Shown here piece by piece: positions 21,963 through 33,341 of a stretch of 64,000 bases of DNA. Location of the stretch: the NCBI RefSeq assembly GCF_022539505.1, contig NC_061510.1, forward strand, positions 266,237,687-266,301,686, given 5' to 3'. Origin of the DNA: Lolium rigidum (Eukaryota; Streptophyta; Magnoliopsida; Poales; Poaceae). The notes under the pieces were generated by a model. That model ran no database searches and had not been told where the DNA came from. It worked only from the letters and a program-made list of their open reading frames with translations. Within the stretch, counting starts at the first letter, position 1; every line of letters starts with the position of its first letter. Both the position numbers and the translations under genes were made by a program.

Positions 21963-23131
21963 TGTTGACGTCAGAAACCCCCTGGCGGGCAGAGACGGGC
22001 AACACCGTAGAGCCGGGAACAACTAGGGCTGCGGCTGGCCCCAGTCCCTCAGAGCGACGGCCCGCAAAGCCTCCTGGTCGCACGCGCCGATGTTTATCAC
22101 AAGGGCGTGCCACCTGACCTATACCTGGTCAGGAAGGTGTGGATGATGCCTCGCTTAGTTTCCTGCAGGGCACACACGTAAACATTAAATACGAGCCTCG
22201 ATCGGCTCTCGGGTTATCCCGTGAATCGGCTCAAAGAGCCGATCCACCCATGATTCAGACGAGGTGTCCGAATATATGGTGGTCCTGCTTGATCAAGGTA
22301 AAGCTAATGAGATCTACAACGATGTAGGGTTTTCACCGCATAATCGGATCGTCCTACTCCAGGTTGGGCCTCGCGGCCACGCACGGTGATCGTAAGCCGA
22401 TCCTAAACAAGGCCTAAAAACGAACACGAGGTTGATCCCCGGAACATCCTGCTTAGGGCCAACGAACGACACCCTACGTGCCGCCGGATCCTCCCCCTTT
22501 GTAAGGCCTAACTATTGCAGATATTAAACTAATCCTTGTAGAACAAGGAGTAATCGTAACGGATCGGATCTACTAAACTATGATCAAGCGGGGTGCCGCC
22601 CCTACACCTAAGATAGGTGTAAGGGCGGCTAGACATGCAAGGGTTGCACTACGAAAGCATGTAATATGAAGAACAATGCTAACCCTAACATGTCTAAGAT
22701 AACTACGTTGCTCTCCATCAAAAAGGCTTCAGTACGAGCAACGCGTGAACAACGTGGGCGAGGCTTAGTCTTGCCTAGATCGCAAGATGCGATCTAGGCA
22801 GCATGATGCTTACCGGTAGAAACCCTCGAGATGAAGGGGTTGGCGATGCGCCGAGATTTGTTTGTGGTTGAACGTTGGTTGTTGTTTATTCCATAAACCC
22901 TAGATACATATTTATAGTCCGGGGGACTTTCTAATGTGGGCGTGCACCAAACCGTGCACGAGTAAAACTCTAACTTTTAATCTAGATACAATCTACTGTA
23001 ATTAAAGATACACGGGCAACCTAGCCCAAATTCTCCGTGCAAGGCCGCTTCATAGATCTTCCATGGGTAATCTTCCAAGCCCATCTTGATCGCGGCCCAC
23101 CTCCTGATTTAGCCAAAATCTGGTGATAACA
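21963..23131 (-). repeat. 3' LTR of element E
   Basis: On minus it starts TGTTATCACCAGATTTTGGC at 23131 and ends GACGTCAACA at 21963. It is 1169 bp and contains CGATCGGCTC and GAGCCGATC motifs near 22200-22250, the same hexamers that recur in the interior. Confidence 0.9.
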
Positions 23132-23330
23132 CATGCCCCCCTGGTTTTGGTAATGATAATTTCAAAACCACTCTGTTTTCTCCTCTGAGGGGTCATGTCA
23201 TGGCAGAGCAGAACTGTCGCAGCGTGCTTCATCATGACGACTTGCCTTCCCAACTTCTCTGCACGATTTGACAGTTTTTGCACCATGTCCTCGACAACTG
23301 CTCGAAAAATAAAAAACCCCCATCTCCTTT

Positions 23331-23337
23331 TATTTAA
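23331..23337 (+). promoter_or_regulatory. TATA-like box for the antisense ORF of element E
   Basis: TATTTAA, in CTCCTTTTATTTAACCG, lies about 70 bp before the ATG at 23405. It would give an antisense transcript starting in a C/T-rich leader. Confidence 0.4.
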
Positions 23338-23404
23338 CCGCATCGAACAGTTCTCCTCCTCACCCCTTCCGCATTAGTACTCCAAAAAACCCTCCTCTGC
23401 AACC

Positions 23405-23893
23405 ATGTCTTCTTCCTCTTCCTCTTCTTCTTCATCGGTTCTTTCCCACGTGTCCTCTCCCATCCGAGAGTCGACGCCCTCGTGGGGTACGCAGGCGGCG
23501 TACGACATCCTCGCCCCAACGGCGTGGGACAAAGAGGACCACGACTCCTCCGTCTGGTCCGAGGATAACAAATCCCTGACCGACGGGGAGAGCGACCTCC
23601 GCTTCCTTGCTGACGGGGAACCGGAGGAGGAGAGCGATGACGATCGCTTCTCTTGGGCAGACTTCACCAGCTCCGAGGAGGTGAAGGAGGAGGAAGAGGA
23701 GGAGGATGACGACGATAGCCTCCCCGACGAGCCGCCGGCCAAGCGCCATTGCCCCTGGCCGGGGAATCTGAGTGATTTCGACAGCGACGGCGACGACGAC
23801 GAGGAGGAGGATGAGGACAACGAAGGTCCTGCCGGCGGCCGCTGGAGCAGCGACGACGAGCCGGCCGGGAGCAGCGCCGACAGGCGGCGATGA
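23405..23893 (+). CDS. Antisense ORF in element E: Ser-rich, strongly acidic protein
   Basis: Intact, 162 codons, on the strand opposite to gag. The N-terminus is a Ser run after ATG at 23405, followed by SSPIRESTPSWGTQAAYDIL. The body contains SLTDGESDLRFLADGEPEEE, runs of Glu and Asp, PPAKRHCPWPGNLSDFDSDG and again Asp/Glu runs. It has no catalytic motif. The acidic Ser-rich composition would fit a chromatin- or nucleic-acid-protein partner, but that is inference. A TATA-like box lies 68-74 bp upstream. The long 3' side carries many GCCGAT hairpins. The plus-strand frame stays open while the opposite strand also has long open frames because of the biased codons, so coding is likely but unproven. 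Confidence 0.6.
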   Translation: MSSSSSSSSSSVLSHVSSPIRESTPSWGTQAAYDILAPTAWDKEDHDSSVWSEDNKSLTDGESDLRFLADGEPEEESDDDRFSWADFTSSEEVKEEEEEEDDDDSLPDEPPAKRHCPWPGNLSDFDSDGDDDEEEDEDNEGPAGGRWSSDDEPAGSSADRRR

Positions 23894-25895
23894 CGGCGAT
23901 GACGAGGGCTACAACAGCCCGTAGATAGGACCCCTAGCTAGGATCGGTAGCGATGAGACGGGGCAATGTATCCCCTTAGCACCCCCTTTTGAGGGCAATC
24001 AGCCTCTTTTGTGTAAGAAATCGGTTTATCAATGAAGAAATTCCCCAATTTGATTTTGCCGATTTCCTTTAGGATAATTTAGCCGATTGCCCCTCGTACT
24101 GACTCTGCCGATTGTCAATTTGGTCAAACCCCAGTGAGCCGATGGCAGCGCATCGGTCCCCCACGATAAATTTCGAGATAGATCCACCTGGACCCAAACT
24201 CCCGGTCAAACAAGGCCAAGCCATAATCGTGCAAACCTTAGGACTTGTAACCGTAGATCCCACCGGATGGCATATTAAACTTAGCGGCAAAACTCCTGAA
24301 ACAATGTCCGAGCCTCCTTATCATCTTTAAATTTCAGACATTCTTCCGCCGCATTATCCTCTCCAAATTCCGCTCACTCGGCTCCGGCAGCTTTCCTTCG
24401 CAATAATTCACCATTTTCAAACGAGCTGTGATGGAGAGCGAGCCGATTTCGACAAAATCGGCAAAACCTTGAGGGCGAGCTGCCCCCGAGCCTCAGCCAA
24501 GGCGAGGATAAAAATGGTCCAGCCCTAATGGACCATCACCAGCCTTCCCAACCGTTGTGCCGCATCAGCCGATTCCACCACATCGGTTTCCCAGATCATC
24601 GACATTTCAGGGCAGGCCCGATCACGTCCAAGAGAGCTACCCTGCAGGGCCACCAGCCGATCACCTTTCTTTCGTTGGCAGTCGACACGGTGGATGATTA
24701 CCCACAGCTCCATGGACAAGGCTGACTTGCATGCCAATGTTCCTCTGATAATACCGCTGAACTGGCAACCTGGCAACTTTGCGCACTTGTACTAAGGTCG
24801 ATGACTGTACATCGGCTCTGTATCACGAAACACCTCACAAAAGATCAATAATCCTGATTATGAATCTAACCAGCCCATCTACCAGGCTGGCAATCTGGCT
24901 CCAGGCAGGTGTCTACGACAGAGCCCTGGGCTTGTCGCTGAATCGACTGGCATGCTGAAAAACTGATAATTTTGCAACATTAGCACCATTCTTCAGGTAA
25001 GTCGTGATGCAGAGTTAGCCGATTCCAACGAAATCGGCTCTCCAGAGCAGAGAACCTTCAAGGTGAGCTGCCCCCCGAGCCTCAGTCGGGGCGAGAATAG
25101 CAGTGAGCCGACCACGCCGGTCATTCTCGGTTTCCAACTCGTAATGCAACATCAGCCGATTCAACAAAATCGGTTCTTTAGAGTAAGGAAATTTCAGGGT
25201 GCGCCGCCCTCCCCCAAGCTTCTTCGGCTCAATCCTTGCGCCTTGCCGATCGGATCGGCTCATCATCTTTGGCAGGCTGCAAGCAACTTCCGGTGAGAAC
25301 GTCCTCGCACTTCGACGCCCTCCGGACTCTCCCCCGGAAGTGACAGCTTGCTGAGTCAAAACGTGGCAGCCGATGGCTTCGTCATTGGCGGTTCTCCCGG
25401 TCTTAGAAGAGATATATTCCCTTCGTTAGGCTCACCCCCACCCTGACTTGCACGCTTTAAGCTGCCCTTGCCGTTGAACTTGAAGACTTGCCAATGGGAA
25501 TTAGGGGTCCTTGAAGGGAAGACCCACTCCGTGCTCTATTGATCCTTAAGTCGATGTCTGCACATCGGCTATGCTTAAATTTTTTTTGAATTTTCGGCCT
25601 ATTTGTGAATCGGCCCCCATACTCCAATACAGATGCTTCCACTGCATATCCTCGTGTTTTATCCACCTGGGTGCCCCCCCGAGCCGATTCTGTCAAGAGA
25701 ATTTGATGGTATCGGCTCTGTTGGATAACATGTCAAACCCAGGCAGAATGGATGGTGAGGATAATTTTGGCCGATTGCTGGAATCGGCCTCCATGTTGCT
25801 TGTTCGATGAAGGTTTTGTAATGTCCCTTCATAAATTTTTGGGGCCGATCACAAGGATCAGCCTCGCCATGTTTATCCATCGATATTTGCTTTTG
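23894..25895. other. Element E noncoding region with repeated GCCGAT...ATCGGC hairpins
   Basis: No credible ORF over 2 kb. The hexamers GCCGAT and ATCGGC recur at least 20 times and often pair as short palindromes: AGCCGATTTCGACAAAATCG at 24450, AGCCGATTCCACCACATCGG at 24570, AGCCGATTCCAACGAAATCG at 25017, and AGCCGATTCAACAAAATCGG at 25154. Several are followed by GAGGGCGAGCTGCCCCCGAG-like sequence (24470, 25055), so larger degenerate repeats of roughly 0.5 kb exist. Confidence 0.7.
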
Positions 25896-27754
25896 TTACA
25901 CGGTCAGGCCGGTGGATAACACCAGCCTAACCCCGTTCCTTGTCACGTCGATGCGCTCACAGTCGTCCAAATTGATGCCTGAGAGCGGCTCTTGGCCTGA
26001 CGTCTCCCAAATGTCCATGCCGGCCGTTGAGACCTCGACCGAATCATCCGCATGGACGACTTCTACTTCATCTCCATCCCACTCGTATCGGGCATTGGTG
26101 CATCGTGGATGGTATGCAACGGTTGGCATGGATCCAATCTCTCCCTAGTAGGACAGCGTAGGTACTCTTGTCGTCGACGATAAAGAATGTCGTAGGGACA
26201 GTTTTCCTTCCTACGGTCGGATCCACATTCAGAACACCTTGTGCGTCAGATGCTTGGCCGTTGAAATCGCTCAGTGTTACGTTGGTTTTGATCAGATCCG
26301 AGCTGGAGCGTCCCAACCGACGTAGCATGGAGTATGGCATAATGTTGACTGCCACTCCGGTGTCCACCAACATCTTGTTGACAGGCTGCCCATTGATGTA
26401 GCCTCGCAAGTACAGGGCCTTCAGATGCCTGTAACTTTTTTCCTTTGGCTTCTCAAAGATGACCGGCCGTGGGCCGCAGTCTAATTGCGCCACAGGTGCT
26501 TCATATAATCTTGGAGCGCTAAACTCCGTTGGAAGAATGAAGACCATGTTTGTGCCAGCCGATGTATCATCATCGGCTTTCCTCTGCTTGGGGCGCCACT
26601 CTTTTCTTTGTGGCCGACCTTCTTCGTCCAGGGTTCGCCGAATTTTGGCGGCCAGATCAGGCCGTGCCTTCCTTAGCGTGTGCAGGTACAATCTTTCAGC
26701 TTCTTCCAACCCACGCAGACGCTGAACCCTTCGCTTTTGGGAACGGCTGAGCCCATCAGGGCACCACCTGGGCCGATGATATTTATCTTCTTCATCATCG
26801 TCCTCTAGTTCCTCGAGATCTTCCACCCGAGCGGACTCAGCGTGCTTGTTCCGAGGTGGGATAGGCCCTAGACGTTCGAACACGGACACGATAGCGGCAT
26901 CCTTCTTCCTTTGTTTGCATTCTGGGCAGTTCTCGATCGTTGGCAATCGGCTCATTCCTGAGTCCCAGCAATGTCTGAAGAACGGACAGTCCCAGTGCCT
27001 ATCCATGTTATCCTGCCCCCTTGACCTTCCTTCAGCGCGACGATTGTACCCGTCGTTGCTTCTATCATGTTGACGGTACCTCCGACCTCCGCATCGGACC
27101 GACAATTCCTTTCATCATCTACGTCGTAGTGCCGACGTCGGTCGTGCTCGCTGCTCATACTTGTTGAGGAGGTGCTCGGAGAGTGGACGTTGATACCGCA
27201 CGCTTCTTATTCCCTCCCCTGTCAGGTACCGCCTGTCATCATCTTGGGGCTGGTCGCGTGGATCGGCCTCCTCTTCATCGTTGCCACGGGAGTGGCTGCT
27301 TTTTTCTTCATCCTTGCCATGGCGGCTTGCAAGCCCTGCCATGTTGACACCAAAGGAGAACTTTGGCTGGCCTATGGAGTGGCCGAGATCCACCATGTTG
27401 ACGCCAGGCGACGGACTTGAGTCTCTACCGAGCTTGACATCGTGCGGCCGGGTCTCCTCAGAGGAGCCGATGAGTTCGGCTTCGAGGGTTGCCTTGATCT
27501 CGTCATGTTTCCTTTTGAGCTCCTCGGGCAGATCCTCGTACTTCAGTGACTCCGGTGCGTTCTTCTGACGGGGCGGACAGGTCCACTCCATCGAGTGCGC
27601 CTTCAGGTGTGAAACCCTTCCACCTGACGCCATGGGCGCGGGTTCGGTGGAAAGAGCCGATGAGTTCGGCTTCGAGGACCGCCTTGATTTCGTCATGCTT
27701 CTTCTTGAGCTCATCGAGCGGATCCTCGTACGTGACCGGAGTGTCTTCCGCCAT
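25896..27754 (-). pseudogene. Element E gag-protease, frameshifted
   Basis: The start is ATG at 27754 (MAEDTPVTYEDPLDELKKKH). The first part contains a duplicated module: YEDPLDELKKKHDEIKA..LEAELIGS and, about 230 bp later, YEDLPEELKRKHDEIKA..LEAELIGS in another frame. The open stretch 26068-27105 has a CPFFRHC...CPEC cysteine motif, a basic region, and an aspartic protease with LVDTGVAVNIMP and AVLLGRDWIH. A further frame change near 26100 leads to an acidic tail ending at 25896 (VRLVLSTGLTV). No RT follows. At least three frame changes make it non-functional. Related gypsy gag-protease proteins share the Cys motif and protease, but a classic retrotransposon gag domain is not visible. Confidence 0.8.
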
Positions 27755-27815
27755 CTCGGATGTAGATGGCGATGTTGTGGATGTCGTCGACTGTCCCACC
27801 GGGCGTGCCGTAATG

Positions 27816-28978
27816 TGTTGACGTCGAAACCCCCCGGCGGGCAGAGACGGGCAACACCGTAGAGCCGGGAACAACTAGGGCTGCGGCTGGCCCCGGTCCC
27901 TCGAGCGACGGCCCGCAAAGCCTCCTGGTCGCACGCGCCGATGTTTATCACAAGGGCGTGCCACCTGACCTATACCTGGTCAGGAAGGTGTAGATGATGC
28001 CTCGCTTAGTTTCCTGCAGGGCACACACGTAAACATTAAATACGAGCCTCGATCGGCTCTCAGGTTATCCTGTGAATCGGCTCAAAGAGCCGATCCACCC
28101 ATGATTCAGACGAGGTGTCCGAATATATGGTGGTCCTGCTTGATCAAGGTAAAGCTAATGAGATCTACAACGATGTAGGGTTTTCACCGCATAATCGGAT
28201 CGTCCTACTCCAGCTGATTAGAGCCACGCACGGTGATCGTAAGCCGATCCTAAACAAGGCCTAAAAACCAACACGAGGTTGATCCCCGGAACATCCTGCT
28301 TAGGGCCAACGAACGACACCCTACGTGCCGCTGGATCCTCCCCCCCTTTGTAAGGCCTAACTATTGCAGATATTAAACTAATCCTTGTAGAACAAGGAGT
28401 AATCGTAACGGATCAGATCTACTAAACTATGATCAAGCGGGGTGCCGCCCCTACACCTAAGATAGGTGTAAGGGCGGCTAGACATGCAAGGGTTGCACTA
28501 CGAAAGCATGTAATATGAAGAACAATGCTAACCCTAACATGTCTAAGATAACTACGTTGCTCGCCATCAAAAAGGCTTCGATACGAGCAACGCGTGAACA
28601 ACGTGGGCAGGCTTGTGCTGCCTAGATCGCAAGATGCGATCTAGGCAGCATGATGCTTACCGGTAGAAACCCTCGAGATGAAGGGGTTGGCGATGCGCCG
28701 AGATTTGTTTGTGGTTGAACGTTGGTTGTTGTTTATTCCATAAACCCTAGATACATATTTATAGTCCGGGGGACTTTCTAATGTGGGCGTGCACCAAACC
28801 GTGCACGAGTAAAACTCTAACTTTTAATCTAGATACAATCTACTGTAATTAAAGATACACGGGCAACCTAGCCCAAATTCTCCGTGCAAGGCCGCTTCAT
28901 AGATCTTCCATGGGTAATCTTCCAAGCCCATCTTGATCGCGGCCCACCTCCTGATTTAGCCAAAATCTGGTGATAACA
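27816..28978 (-). repeat. 5' LTR of element E
   Basis: A close partner of 21963-23131, 1163 bp, with the same ends. On the minus strand the sequence just downstream includes GGCACGCCCGGTGGGAC, the probable primer-binding region, whose tRNA I cannot name. Confidence 0.9.
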
Positions 28979-28983
28979 GTTAG

Positions 28984-29582
28984 CAACTTAATACTGGAGG
29001 GGGTTCGGATGATAACCTGAAGGTGGACTTTTTAGGCATAGATGCAGTTGAATGGTGGTCTATGTACTTTGTCGTAATGCCCAATTAAATCGCACTATAC
29101 TTATCATGTCATGTATGTGCATTGTTATGCCCTCTCTATTTGTCAATTGCCCGACTGTAACTTGTTCACCCAACATGCTTTTATCTTATGGGAGAGACAC
29201 CTCTAGTGAACTGTGGACCCCGGTCCATTCTTTAATACTGAAATACAAATCTGCTGCAATACTTGTTTTTACTATTTTCTCTCGCAAACAATCATCTTCC
29301 ACACAATACGGTTAATCCTTTGTTACAGCAAGCCGGTGAGATTGACAACCTCACTGTTTCGTTGGGGCAAAGTACTTTGGTTGTGTTGTGCAGGTTCCAC
29401 GTTGGCGCCGGAATCTCCGGTGTTGCGCCGCACTACATCCCGCCGCCATCAACCTTCAACGTGCTTCTTGGCTCCTCCTGGTTCGATAAACCTTGGTTTC
29501 TTTCTGAGGGAAAACTTGCTGCTGTGCGCATCATACCTTCCTCTTGGGGTTGCCCAACGAACGTGTGAAATACACGCCATCA
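28984..29582 (+). repeat. Athila-like 3' LTR, second part
   Basis: It continues the LTR after the second GTTAG (28979-28983) and ends ACACGCCATCA at 29582. Joining 21962 to 28984 gives GTTAGCAACTTAATACTGG, an uninterrupted LTR. Confidence 0.88.
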
Positions 29583-30958
29583 CATACATGCTTACTTTTT
29601 CATATTCATGTTTTTAACTTATTCAAATCTTGGTGGAACCAAGGATTTGACCAAGATTCAAATGGGTATAAAAATTAAAAAAAAACAAGTTCTTCTTATG
29701 TTATATAGTAAGCATTCAATTATTGTGATAAACAAGGTCTACACATATTCAAACCAGGAAATTATGTATCTACCCCCTAACCCTAAACTCTGTCTTATGA
29801 AGTCAAGCATGCATGAAGAGAAGTGGTTTTTGGTTTCAAGCATGGAAATTTCAAAAACCCTCCCAAGAGCTTGATTTTGGAGTGACTAAGAAGCATACGT
29901 ACGTGCTTACTTTTTCATATTCATGTTTTAAACTTGTTCAAATCTTGGTCAAACCTATGATTTGACCAAGATTCAAATGGGTATAAAAAATGAAAACCAA
30001 GGTCTTCTTATGTCATATAGCAAGCATTCAATTAAGTTGATAAATAAGGTCTAGACATATTCAAACCGGAAAAATCATGTATCAAGCTACCCCTAACCCC
30101 TAATTAACTCTGTCTTATGAAGTCAAGCATGAAGATAAGTATGTGGTTTTTTGGTTTCAAACATGGAAATTTCAAAAACCCTCTCAAGATCGAGCTTCAT
30201 TTTGGAGTGACTACGAAGGATACATGCTTACTTTTTCATATTCATGTTTTAAACTTGTTTAAATCATGGTCAAACCTAGGATTTGACAAAGATTCAAATG
30301 GGCATAATTTTAAAAAAAACAAAACAAAACCAAGGCACATAGTCTTCTTATGTTATATTGTAAGCATTCAATTAAGTTGATAAACAAGGTCTAGACATAT
30401 TCAAACCAGAGAAATCATGTATCTACCCCCTAACCTAAACTCTGTCTCATGAAGTCAAGCATGATGATATGTGGTTTTTGGTTTCAAACATGGAAATTTC
30501 AAAAACCCTCCCAAGAGCTTCATTTTGAAGTGATTAATTATGAAGCATACATGCATGCTTACTTTTTCATATTCATGTTTTAAACTTATTCAAATCTTGG
30601 TGAAACCTAGGATTTGACCAAGATTCAAATCCGTATAAAAATTAAAAAACAAAATAAAATAAAACAAGGTCTTCTTATGTTGTATAGTAAGCATTCAATT
30701 AAGTTGATAAATAAGGTCTAGACATATTCAAACCAGAAAAATCATGTATCTACCCCTAACCCTAAACTTTGTCTTATGAAGTCAAGCATGAAGAGAAGTG
30801 GTTTTTGGTTTCAAGCATGGAAATTTCAAAAACCTCCCCAAACTTCATTTTAGAGTGACTAATAAGGATACAAGCTTCCCTTTTCATTTTCATGTTTTAA
30901 ACTTGTTTAAATTATCTTGGTCAAATCTAGGATTTGACAAGATTCAAATGGGCAAACA
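29583..30958. repeat. Satellite array, block 1, about four monomers of 316-330 bp
   Basis: The monomer is marked by TTTTTCATATTCATGTTTTA, ATTTGACCAAGATTCAAATG, CTTCTTATGTCATATAGTAA, CCTAACCCTAAAC and CATGGAAATTTCAAAAACC. The first marker recurs at 29591, 29907, 30226, 30556 and (diverged) 30872. The array starts directly at the Athila LTR end, in mid-monomer. Short ORFs recurring in each monomer are a by-product of the repeat. Confidence 0.92.
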
Positions 30959-31212
30959 TATGATAAGTGATGCAAATATCATTTCTAAGTGCGGGCAAAC
31001 CAGCCTTTAGCTTAACATATTTCTAAGTACAAGGTTTCAGAAAATTGAGTGGGGGCGGCTGCCCCCCTTGGCTATAGTCTGGATCCGCCCATGCTATAGT
31101 TTGAGGCCATTTGGATGACGTCGAAATAATTATTTGATTAGAAATGGGGTTGTTCGAACCCCGTAGTTGGATTTTTTTGAACCTTGATCTGTAGTACTGG
31201 GCAAAACCCTAG
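30959..31212. other. Non-satellite sequence breaking the array, left of the Helitron candidate
   Basis: About 250 bp with GTGGGGGCGGCTGCCCCCCT at 31049, a phrase typical of transposon ends, and a GGTTGTTCGAACCCC palindrome at 31147. No gene is seen. I tested it as a tRNA and rejected that. Confidence 0.5.
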
Positions 31213-33341
31213 TCTATACCTAATAATAAAGAAAATAAGGCTTCTTGTTCGTCCGTTTTTTATTACCCCTAATATTCGTTAAAATTACAGCCCCTGCCAC
31301 CGCTAAGTTAAAACAAAAATTGTTCGTCCATCGGTTTACTGTTGCCTCCTCCCGTCCTACTACGACCGCCGCTGCGGAGGAAAATCTGTGCCTCTCCCCT
31401 TCCTTGGTTGGCCGCCCCCCACACCCTCATCCTCCTCAGGCGAGGCACGAATCCTCATACCTCTCCTCCTTTGTCCCCTGTCCATATCCTCTCTCGAGGC
31501 TCTCTACCATGGCCGCGCGGGATCTGAAGGAGGGATAGGAGAGACAGCTTTGGACGGAAGACGTGGTCGATGCAGTTTCGGCTCGGCGGCTGCGCTTCAG
31601 GACGGCGAGGAATTCGCTACCTTACAAATCCACGCCGGGTTGAGAGAGGGACGGACAAAACGAAGGAGAGAAAAAGAGGAGTGGTGGTGGGGTGGACGGC
31701 CGCCTATCTGGTGAGGGTGCTGCTTCGGTGCGTCTGCCCTCTCCGGCAGAACGGTGCCGACGCAATTTGTGTCGACTATGCTCAGCTCGAGCAGATAGCG
31801 CACCGCTGCTGTTCCGAACTCGATGGACAGGGAGGGGAGATATATGGAGCAGTGCTGGTTGCCGAGAGTTGGAGCAGGGAACAGAGATTTGAGAGAGAGC
31901 AACGAGAGGTCGATTGTCTCTGTGGTTCGCTCGTCGCTAAGTGCTAATTGCTAATTGATTCCTGCTAAATTGCTAATGGTTGCCGCTGTGTGCGTGCTAG
32001 CATGCGCTGCCAAATTGAAGATGCATATTTATTCAGAAAGCAGAAGGAAAGCTATTGCTACATACTTAAAATATCGCGTTATTGTAAGCGATTTTCAGGC
32101 AAAACATAGTAACAGGGTATTCTGAATAACTGAAGAGATACACCAACTTGTTTGCACATAGCATCGCGTAGAAATAAGTAAATTGAATAACTGAACGGGG
32201 TTAAGTAATGGAAGAACATATCAACATTTCTGCAAATTGAAGGAATAAGCTCTTAGAGAAAAAGAAGGCCTAGCTTCCTGGTACGGTCGTTTTGGGTAGG
32301 GCTCAATCGTCACGCAGCACCCACGCGCACGAGAGACGAGACTCGTAGCGGATGAAGCTAGGCGTGTTTTCCGAAAAAAAAGTGTCTACCCGGGCCAATG
32401 AGGTGTAGACAAAAATAAAAGCTTGCGGATTGCTGAGAGCAAATATAAGAATTTTTTAGTAACGAGTTCAAATCTATAATGGTGGCTCGGTGTGTCGGCG
32501 TCGGGATGACGTTGTCGCAGGGGTTTGCAACGAGGCAGCAAGTGGAGGTGCGGAGGCCTATCGGTCACCGGAGATGATTCGGTGACATGACTGAGCCGCA
32601 GAGGGTAGCGATGCATGTTGCGGTGGTGCTACAGTGCTCGCACGGACAAACAAGGAGCATCGGGGGGATGGGGTGGTCACCCGGACGAACAAATGATACG
32701 GTCGTGCAGGGCCAGGTTGGCCGAATCGACGGCATGGTACATAGACGACGAATGGAAGAGTGTGGGTTCCATTCCTTAGATAGGGAGACGAGGGACGACA
32801 CGGTGGAGCTTCAGGGCCACCTGGAGGGGATCATGGATGTGTGTAACGGTGGCGATAGGCGGTGGAACTGGTTAGGGTTTCAGAAAGCTAGGGGGATAGC
32901 GAGAGGGAGAGAGAGAGTGAGGACAGGGTGAGGCGATAGGAGGGGAGAGAGGGCTCGGGGTCCTTATTCTCGTCGCTGAACATTGGAAAGTCATGCATCA
33001 TAGGCTCACTGCTAAGCAGGTCCCTGTTGAGGAGAGAAAAGAAGATGACGAGACTTGTCACACAGGACCATAACGATAGACCATATCGTGTAGAGCTAAA
33101 GCGATACTGAGAATGGGCCCATGGGCAGTGGGCTAGGCCCTTCCTGTCGATGTAGGTCACTGCAGTCCAGAGCGATTTCTACTTATTGCTGCAGCTCATA
33201 CTGACAGGTGTAATGTTTTTGAAAATAAAATTTTGGTTCAATATTTCTAAAAAGTTTAATTATGAAGTATTTTTTTTAGAAAAGCCTCAAATAAATTTAT
33301 ATTCAATTAAATAAACCGTAACGCACGGGCAAATTTCCTAG
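31213..33341 (+). mobile_element. Candidate Helitron carrying GC-rich gene-like sequence
   Basis: The proposed 5' end is TCTATACCTAATAATAAAG at 31213 and the 3' end AACGCACGGGCAAATTTCCTAG at 33320-33341, followed by T, as expected for a CTAG|T end. The base before TC is G, not the expected A. The interior has GC-rich segments (31320-31940, 32480-32960) with short open frames that could be captured exons, but I recognise none. No Rep/helicase gene is present. Confidence 0.5.

Larger units (their letters stand above)
21963..28978 (-). mobile_element. Element E: non-autonomous gypsy retrotransposon in the Athila LTR
   Basis: An element of 7016 bp with LTRs 21963-23131 (3') and 27816-28978 (5') and a perfect target duplication GTTAG. 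Its orientation is minus: gag-protease reads on minus, and the purine tract (AGGGGGGCATG on minus, 23132-23142) lies next to the LTR at 23131. The interior is 4.7 kb. It holds a degraded gag-protease, no RT or integrase, a long noncoding stretch rich in GCCGAT/ATCGGC, and an ORF on the opposite strand for an acidic protein. Antisense extra ORFs are known from the Tat/Retand branch of Ty3/gypsy, so E may belong there, but with RT missing I cannot prove the clade. Confidence 0.9.
16120..29582 (+). mobile_element. Athila-like gypsy retrotransposon, 5' end lost in the gap, nested element inside
   Basis: From the gap it has leader sequence, an intact gag-protease ORF, about 2.6 kb of noncoding 3' region, a purine tract, and a 3' LTR (20966-21962 plus 28984-29582) split by element E. 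No RT, RNase H, integrase or envelope-like ORF is present between the protease stop and the LTR, so this copy or family is non-autonomous. It ends ACGCCATCA at 29582 and is followed by CATAC, a normal part of the satellite monomer (GAAGCATACATGC). The element therefore sits in the satellite array. The 5' LTR is missing. Confidence 0.85.

Noticed and set aside
23374..23820. Ser-rich ORF of 148 codons on minus opposite the acidic ORF
   Set aside because: It is the mirror of Glu/Asp codons (GAG, GAC) read as Ser/Leu codons on the other strand. The plus-strand frame has the better start context and promoter.
31140..31165. GGTTGTTCGAACCCC as a tRNA T-arm
   Set aside because: No acceptor, D or anticodon arm is found around it. 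Likewise the TGGTATCAGA sites are primer-binding sites, not tRNA genes.
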